From a virus: 36,712 nt of DNA. The stretch lies in IMG/VR virus record IMGVR_UViG_3300048589_001254, positions 1 to 36,712 of that record; one strand, written 5' to 3'. Shown here piece by piece: positions 32,890 to 36,712 of this stretch (its first letter is position 1; the number at the start of each line of letters is the position of its first letter). The notes under the pieces are model-generated. The model made no database searches. It saw only the letters and a list, made by a program, of their open reading frames with translations, and had not been told where the DNA came from. The position numbers were made by a program, and so were the translations under genes.

Positions 32890-33501
32890 TTAGGGCGGAG
32901 AAGATGAGAGGGCCAATACGCCGCGGGCCAGGTCGTGCGAACAGTCTTTAGCGTTGTCAGAAGCAGTCGCACCGTCGATGCAGTCGAGAAACTTGCCCCA
33001 AGCCCCATCGTACACCGAAAGATCAGGTGTTAGGCCGCCGTTATAGTTGCCGTTAGAGACGTCCATACCCTCGACGAAAAACATCTGCGACTGGCCTCGA
33101 CTAAGCCAAGCCTTCTTCCATTCTGGTGCATTGTTCAGAACAGCCGCGACTTCCGAGCTTTGCTTCACTGCTCGAACAGTAAACAGATCAAGAGTTGTGA
33201 CGGCCAGATCGTATGCCGCGGTCTGTGTGCAAATCCTATTCAATATCGACACGGAATGACGATCCATCATGTCTTTTAGATCGGTCGGCACTTCTCCCCA
33301 GGTTTGCTGCCACGCTTCACTCACGCGCCTGGTGGATTCAGAGATTTCATCTAAAAAGTCAGCCGCTTCACAAGGTTGACCATCCGAAGCCGATTGCTTG
33401 GACTTCGGATAGTCACACGCAACAAAAGCAACTGAGCTAACTGCCAGGGACAACCGAAGCAGGACTTTGACGGCTTTGAGCTCTACAGGGATTTGCAGCA
33501 T
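32890..33501 (-). CDS. Exported lipoprotein, paralogue of the next gene
   Basis: 203 residues from the ATG at 33501 (GGGAG upstream). A basic start then LLRLSLAVSSVAFVACDYP looks like a lipoprotein signal, cysteine at residue 29. The mature part (WQQTWGEVPTDLKDMMDRHS; TLDLFTVRAVKQSS; NAPEWKKAWLSRGQSQMFFV; EGMDVSNGNYNGGLTPDLS; WGKFLDCIDGA) aligns over its full length with the protein at 33525-34151. Family unknown. Mostly helical with a conserved WGEVP and PDLS-Y signature, and a likely disulfide pair near the end. The two genes are in tandem, 23 bases apart. Confidence 0.75.
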   Translation of the reverse strand: MLQIPVELKAVKVLLRLSLAVSSVAFVACDYPKSKQSASDGQPCEAADFLDEISESTRRVSEAWQQTWGEVPTDLKDMMDRHSVSILNRICTQTAAYDLAVTTLDLFTVRAVKQSSEVAAVLNNAPEWKKAWLSRGQSQMFFVEGMDVSNGNYNGGLTPDLSVYDGAWGKFLDCIDGATASDNAKDCSHDLARGVLALSSSPP

Positions 33502-33524
33502 GTCCGGTCTCCCTCTCTCCCTAG

Positions 33525-34151
33525 TCAGCTACCGGTTGAAATAAGCAGTGCTTGGCGTGTTAGACCGTCTACGCAGGATTTACCTGCGAGGTAATCTTGC
33601 GCCGCATCCATGCAGACGAGAAACCGCCTCCACGGCATATCATATTTAGACAGATCAGGGGGTAGCTCTCGCGGATAGTCGGCATTTGACGTGTCGCGTC
33701 CCTCGAGCAAAAGCAATACAGCTTGGCCATCATTCAGCTGCTTTTGCTTCCACTCTGGTGCCTGAGCCGCGATTTCCTGCGCCTCGTTATTCCTGCGAAT
33801 CGCCCGGGCAGCATATTGTTCGATCGCTGCTATGGCAAGGGCGTAGGCCCGTGTCTCGGGGTATACGGCAGCAAGTATCGCTACTGGATACTGCTCCAAA
33901 ACTTGCCGTAGGGGCGCCGGCACCTCTCCCCAGGTCCGATGCCACTCTACTGTCATCCGGCTTACAGCTTGTCGAACATCTTGTTCAAAGCTTGCAACTG
34001 CCGCAGCAGGATCCTCTAGATCGCACACTCGCACGTAGCGACCACAGCTGCCGCCCACAGGATTGGGCAGCACGCACTCATTCCAGCAGCGCGCATATGC
34101 AGCACTCGAGTTGATGACAACCAACGCTCCTAGGAGCCCGCGTTTCAGCAT
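33525..34151 (-). CDS. Exported protein, paralogue of the preceding lipoprotein
   Basis: 208 residues from the ATG at 34151 (GGAGG upstream). The signal MLKRGLLGALVVINSSAAYA should be cut before a cysteine-rich start (RCWNECVLPNPVGGSCGRY). The rest parallels the neighbour: WHRTWGEVPAPLRQVLEQYP, AAIEQYAARAIRRNNEAQ, APEWKQKQLNDGQAVLLLLE, GRDTSNADYPRELPPDLSKY, RFLVCMDAA. One is lipid-anchored and one soluble, so a duplicated periplasmic protein has taken two locations. Function unknown. A promoter is proposed at 34195-34223. Confidence 0.75.
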   Translation of the reverse strand: MLKRGLLGALVVINSSAAYARCWNECVLPNPVGGSCGRYVRVCDLEDPAAAVASFEQDVRQAVSRMTVEWHRTWGEVPAPLRQVLEQYPVAILAAVYPETRAYALAIAAIEQYAARAIRRNNEAQEIAAQAPEWKQKQLNDGQAVLLLLEGRDTSNADYPRELPPDLSKYDMPWRRFLVCMDAAQDYLAGKSCVDGLTRQALLISTGS

Positions 34152-34175
34152 GTCGAAGCCTCCAAACCAAGTTTC

Positions 34176-34243
34176 TAAAAACAGTCGTGCGCGTTTTGTA
34201 CGGCCATCCGCAAACAGGCTCAATGCTTAAATGTCTGTTTTTA
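34176..34243. repeat. Nine-base inverted repeat in the divergent intergenic region
   Basis: TAAAAACAG (34176-34184) and CTGTTTTTA (34235-34243) are perfect inverted arms flanking the proposed minus-strand promoter between the exported-protein gene and the HTH regulator gene. Possible looping operator for the regulator. Confidence 0.5.
34195..34223 (-). promoter_or_regulatory. Sigma70-like promoter of the tandem exported-protein genes
   Basis: On the minus strand TTGAGC (34223-34218) and TACAAA (34200-34195) are 17 bases apart, four of six consensus bases each. The expected start near 34188 leaves a leader of about 37 bases before the ATG at 34151. The inverted repeat arms lie just outside. 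Confidence 0.4.
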
Positions 34244-34362
34244 CTGGATTTTTCTTCTAGGAGAAAATAGAGGCAAGAATTTTTCCGTCGAGAAGAAACT
34301 GCTGCGTTGACCAGCCGCAGCGTCCTTACTAGAAATCCAGGACCGAAATTCGGAGAAAATCT

Positions 34363-35088
34363 GTGATCACCGAGCTTCGCGAGAAAATCGAAGGATACCT
34401 GCAAGGCGGAAAGCATCGCACGCTAACAGAGCTTGCGGGGAAATCTGGCGTGTCCTATTCGACGCTGAGACGAATCGCGCAGGGCGAGTGTAAGTCGGTC
34501 GAGCTGTCCAGTGCTGTTGGACTGCTTCGCGTCGTGGCCTCCTGGGAGGAGACCCTTCACTTTCTTGACAAATACTTTCCTGAATCCGGGAAGCATTTCA
34601 GAGCCACAACCGCGCCCTATACTTCTGACTTCGCTACAGAAGAGCTTGAACGCTCCCTCCTGTCCTTCGAGAAGTTTGTCGCCATCTCGATGGCCTCGAC
34701 GCCACGGGGTACCACCGAAGCAGAGGTGGTGGCCGCTGTCGGGCACCATGCCAAAGCGCGGCTCGAGGAACTGCTCGACCGCGGTGTGCTTGAGGTAAGG
34801 AACGGACGACTTTTTACGCGCGAAAAGGGCTTTGCTTCTATTGATCTTGAAAAAGTGGTCGTCCAGCTTAGCCACTGCCTTCGTCTAATCCGACCTGAGA
34901 ACACGGGAAAAAGAAAGCAGATTGCCGCGTTGCATAGTAACGGCGTATCCCGCGCAGGACAGCTTGCAGTTCACGAGCTTTTCGCCTCGACACTCGCCAA
35001 GGCCGACGAGATAGTCACTGCCAACCCCGGCGGCACCCCGATCTTTTTTGGGGTGGCCTTGGGAGAATTCGCCGGAGGGGAGTTGTGA
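34363..35088 (+). CDS. HTH transcription regulator coupled to a small exported peptide
   Basis: 241 residues from a GTG at 34363 with GGAG seven to eight bases away. Residues about 18-50 are a helix-turn-helix of the phage-repressor type (RTLTELAGKSGVSYSTLRRI, AQGECKSVELSSAVGLL). Residues 50-130 are helical; about 130-170 may be a second winged helix (ARLEELLDRGVLEVRNGRLF); the rest is helical with a hydrophobic end (GGTPIFFGVALGEFAGG). The plan recalls regulators common in Bdellovibrio-like bacteria, but I cannot assign the family with certainty. The stop TGA overlaps the ATG of a signal-peptide-bearing gene. Divergent from the exported-protein pair, it may control both. It is the only conventional stand-alone regulator in the window. 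Confidence 0.8.
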   Translation: MITELREKIEGYLQGGKHRTLTELAGKSGVSYSTLRRIAQGECKSVELSSAVGLLRVVASWEETLHFLDKYFPESGKHFRATTAPYTSDFATEELERSLLSFEKFVAISMASTPRGTTEAEVVAAVGHHAKARLEELLDRGVLEVRNGRLFTREKGFASIDLEKVVVQLSHCLRLIRPENTGKRKQIAALHSNGVSRAGQLAVHELFASTLAKADEIVTANPGGTPIFFGVALGEFAGGEL

Positions 35089-35219
35089 TGATCAAAATCG
35101 TCATGCTCGTGGCTACATTGATCGCAGCCACAGTGGCCTCGGCTGGCAATGGTTCGGGGGTCTTCCGCGATGCCGGGCCAACGAGTGGTTCGGACAGGAC
35201 TCGCTCGTCAGGAAAATAA
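35088..35219 (+). CDS. 43-residue exported peptide precursor
   Basis: The ATG overlaps the regulator stop (TGATG) with a very strong ribosome site (GGAGGGGAG), so translation is coupled. The product begins with a textbook signal peptide, MIKIVMLVATLIAATVASA, predicted to be cut before Gly20, leaving a 24-residue, basic, Gly/Ser-rich peptide containing VFRDAGPTSG. No lipobox. A regulator gene followed at once by a small secreted peptide gene is the layout of peptide-signalling pairs such as Rap-Phr and AimR-AimP in Gram-positive bacteria and phages; a Gram-negative version would be unusual. Alternatives: a small envelope peptide or a stress sensor. Three dyads follow its stop. Confidence 0.72.
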   Translation: MIKIVMLVATLIAATVASAGNGSGVFRDAGPTSGSDRTRSSGK

Positions 35220-35220
35220 G

Positions 35221-35287
35221 TCGCCGACTGGTTATGGTCACCATAATCCACGTGGCTCGTCTTACGGACGTATCTAGCAGTCGGCGA
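35221..35287. repeat. Nested dyads after the peptide gene
   Basis: TCGCCGACTG (35221-35230) is repeated inverted at 35278-35287; inside is TTATGGT-C-ACCATAA (35232-35246), itself a perfect palindrome. It begins one base after the peptide stop. No T-run follows. Confidence 0.55.
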
Positions 35288-35298
35288 TAGAAGCGGGC

Positions 35299-35325
35299 GC
35301 CTCAAGATCACGCGTGACTTGAGGC
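35299..35325. terminator. Strong hairpin between convergent genes
   Basis: GCCTCAAG (35299-35306) and CTTGAGGC (35318-35325) enclose TCACGCGTGA, also palindromic, giving an almost continuous stem. It lies between the convergent peptide and patatin genes, where a two-way terminator is expected, but there is no T-run on either side, so it may depend on Rho or act otherwise. Confidence 0.4.
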
Positions 35326-35359
35326 TCCAGTTCACACTTCTCCGCGAAGTTCAAAACTT

Positions 35360-36292
35360 CTATCCGCCCAAAAAATGCGTCTCAATCCATCCGACAGCCT
35401 CTCCAATGTCCGCTTCCCGAGCAAGATGCATCACCTCATCCAGACGTGCCGAATCATCAGTGGCTATCCGGTTTGGCATCGCGTTTTCAAAGCGAAAATA
35501 GGCTTTTTCACCGAGAATCTGTCGGCACTGGTAATCGGCAATGCCGACGTTGGCGTCGATCATCAGGTTTGCCATCGGCCGAGCCCACTGGGCGAAGCCC
35601 CAATCCAGGGTCTTGCCAGAAATCCACTGCGCATTGCTCCCGCTCGACAGCGAGAAAACGCGCAGCGAGCCTAGATCCTGGCGTCCAATGTCGGGGTTTA
35701 TGGCAATCGCCACGGCCGCCATCGCCGGGTTGTTGCACCCTACCCCACCATCGACATAGCCCTGGTAGCTCGGAAAGTAGGTCGGCGCTGCGCTTGAGCG
35801 CAAGGCTACATCAACCAGCCGTTCCGCCCCGTCCGAGTCAGCCCCAGGATAATTGTGGAAGAACTTCATTTTCCACGTCCGAGGAGAGCCCTCGTTGTCG
35901 AGATCGAAGCTCGGAATCAGCACGCGCCGCTTCAGACCCGAGAGCTGCCGGTCGCCGAAAGTTCGCTCGAGAACCCGTTTGAGGTAGCCTTGGTCATAGT
36001 CAGCGCCGATGACCTTGCCCATATCCTGTAGGTCGTCGCACCAAGAGTCGTCAAAAACCTTGGCCGCGTGATTTTCGAAGAAAGTGACGAGCTCGCTTGC
36101 CCGCATGCCCGATGCCAGGGACATGGCGCTGATGCCGCCAATCGAGGTACCTGCAAAAAGACGTACCGAGGGCAAGAACGCAGGCACGGCGTCCGCCAGA
36201 CGAGCCAGAAGCACCGCTTGATAGGCTCCGCGGATTCCGCCCCCATCAAGGGACAAGATCCGATAGGGCCGCATTCTCTGCTCAAGACTCAT
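35360..36292 (-). CDS. Patatin-like phospholipase
   Basis: 310 residues with all patatin landmarks: oxyanion loop DGGGIRG (16-22), nucleophile elbow GTSIGG with Ser50, and catalytic Asp181 in YVDGGVGCNNP. These serine-aspartate lipases release fatty acids from membrane phospholipids. CapV effectors of CBASS are of this type, but no cyclase gene is near. No signal peptide, so cytoplasmic. ATG start with GAGGAG upstream, eight bases after a small gene on the same strand. A broken copy of its middle lies at 32497-32787. Possible roles are membrane attack in defence, a lysogen trait or host-lipid use. Confidence 0.88.
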   Translation of the reverse strand: MSLEQRMRPYRILSLDGGGIRGAYQAVLLARLADAVPAFLPSVRLFAGTSIGGISAMSLASGMRASELVTFFENHAAKVFDDSWCDDLQDMGKVIGADYDQGYLKRVLERTFGDRQLSGLKRRVLIPSFDLDNEGSPRTWKMKFFHNYPGADSDGAERLVDVALRSSAAPTYFPSYQGYVDGGVGCNNPAMAAVAIAINPDIGRQDLGSLRVFSLSSGSNAQWISGKTLDWGFAQWARPMANLMIDANVGIADYQCRQILGEKAYFRFENAMPNRIATDDSARLDEVMHLAREADIGEAVGWIETHFLGG

Positions 36293-36300
36293 CTAGCTCC

Positions 36301-36531
36301 TCACTGGTTATGGTTTGTTTTTTTGCCGGTGCTCCAGACTAACCGTAGGGCGGGCTGTGGCATTCGCGCGGCTTCGGTCCCACCCCTTCTCCGGCATCTC
36401 AAAACCTGACGGCTGCGCTCACGTATGCCGTCCAGATCGAGCACAAATCCGACATCAAAGCGGATGCACTCCCACTCAGTCATCAGCCAGCAGCCTGCGA
36501 TTTGCAGAGACTCGCGAACCCAAAGGATCAC
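36301..36531 (-). CDS. Small protein upstream of patatin, 76 residues
   Basis: A GTG at 36531 with a strong AGGAGG site opens this frame, which ends eight bases before the patatin start, so the two are likely co-transcribed. Text: ILWVRESLQIAGCWLMTEWE, CIRFDVGFVLDLDGIRE, then a basic arginine-rich end. No family. A partner or antidote for the phospholipase is possible from position only. Confidence 0.5.
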   Translation of the reverse strand: MILWVRESLQIAGCWLMTEWECIRFDVGFVLDLDGIRERSRQVLRCRRRGGTEAARMPQPALRLVWSTGKKTNHNQ

Positions 36532-36626
36532 AGCTTTGCCCTCCTAGAAATTCCGGGAGGACCTTCCCAAATAGAGCCGCCGACCAGTGTCGGCAGCCAC
36601 GAAGAAACGGCGCTTTTTTGACGCGA

Positions 36627-36650
36627 GCCGGGCGGCGGAAGCCGCCCGGC
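36627..36650. terminator. GC-rich hairpin after the gene at the right edge
   Basis: GCCGGGCGGC-GGAA-GCCGCCCGGC is a perfect ten-base stem with a four-base loop, eight bases downstream of the minus-strand stop at 36659. It has terminator shape, but on the minus strand it is followed by an A-run rather than a T-run. Confidence 0.45.
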
Positions 36651-36658
36651 AGGGCGTC

Positions 36659-36712
36659 CTAAAAGAGTTCATCCGTCTCTTCGGCCTGCATGTTGGCGAG
36701 CAAGGCGGCGAG
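36659..36712 (-). CDS. C-terminal end of a gene cut by the window edge
   Basis: The last 17 codons of a minus-strand frame (LAALLANMQAEETDELF, stop TAG at 36661-36659) with helical, acidic, protein-like character, followed by a hairpin. If the window is circular the frame continues from position 3 up to a TGA at 96-94, adding up to 31 codons (for example SSRENLEAE just before the join), but there is no clear start with a ribosome site there. The left edge (1-195) holds nothing else I can support. Confidence 0.4.
   Translation of the reverse strand, partial: LAALLANMQAEETDELF

Noticed and set aside
35360-36292. CBASS defence operon with the patatin as CapV effector
   Set aside because: No CD-NTase or other CBASS gene within the window; the 76-residue upstream protein is far too small.
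1-36712. tRNA or rRNA genes, insertion sequences, a CI-type repressor
   Set aside because: Looked for cloverleaf-like or transposase-like signals and for a conventional phage repressor; none was seen by eye, though a short tRNA cannot be excluded without a covariance search.

Overview
The window looks like a temperate, tailed-phage genome that also carries plasmid maintenance functions, i.e. a phage-plasmid, with a defence and accessory region. The host is probably a Gram-negative bacterium: there are lipoprotein signal peptides, a small muramidase-type endolysin, frequent GTG and TTG starts, and C/G-rich third codon positions in the structural genes. I cannot fix the taxon. Base composition is mosaic. 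The 7-25.4 kb structural block is visibly richer in G+C than the partition block (4-6.9 kb) and the 25.4-32 kb block.

Layout. 0.2-0.7 kb: an N-acetylmuramidase-like endolysin. 0.8-3.8 kb: a primase-like replication protein (archaeo-eukaryotic primase plus PriCT-like region), a 40-residue ORF antisense to its 3' end, and a coiled-coil membrane protein. 4.06-4.60 kb: 36 tandem 15-bp units in perfect register, a centromere or origin candidate. 4.6-6.3 kb: a ParB-like DNA-binding protein and a MerR-type-HTH ParA. 6.2-6.9 kb: the parA control region is duplicated as two 140-bp direct repeats, and the second copy drives a different small gene. 7.1-25.4 kb: one long minus-strand operon. It begins with a tyrosine recombinase, then has a lambda/HK97-type head module (terminase, portal, protease-capsid fusion, connectors), then a complete P2-type contractile tail module (V, W, J, I, H, FI, FII, E/E', T, U, X, D) in P2 order, including the programmed -1 frameshift in E/E'.

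25.4-36.7 kb is accessory: a lipoprotein, an McrB/McrC pair divergent from a beta-class DNA methyltransferase, a small unknown acidic protein, a broken patatin copy, two tandem paralogous exported proteins, an HTH regulator translationally coupled to a 43-residue exported peptide, and an intact patatin-like phospholipase with a small upstream gene. The minus-strand frame running off the right edge stays open if joined to the left edge, so the window may be a complete circular molecule, but that is only suggestive.

How the parts fit. The recombinase, ParA/ParB-like pair, repeat array and primase would give two routes to maintenance (integration or partitioned replication). Head and tail genes make a myovirus particle. 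The restriction and phospholipase genes look like cargo. No CI-type repressor is visible. The HTH regulator with its peptide is the only conventional stand-alone regulator, which makes that pair the most interesting candidate for an undescribed control system.
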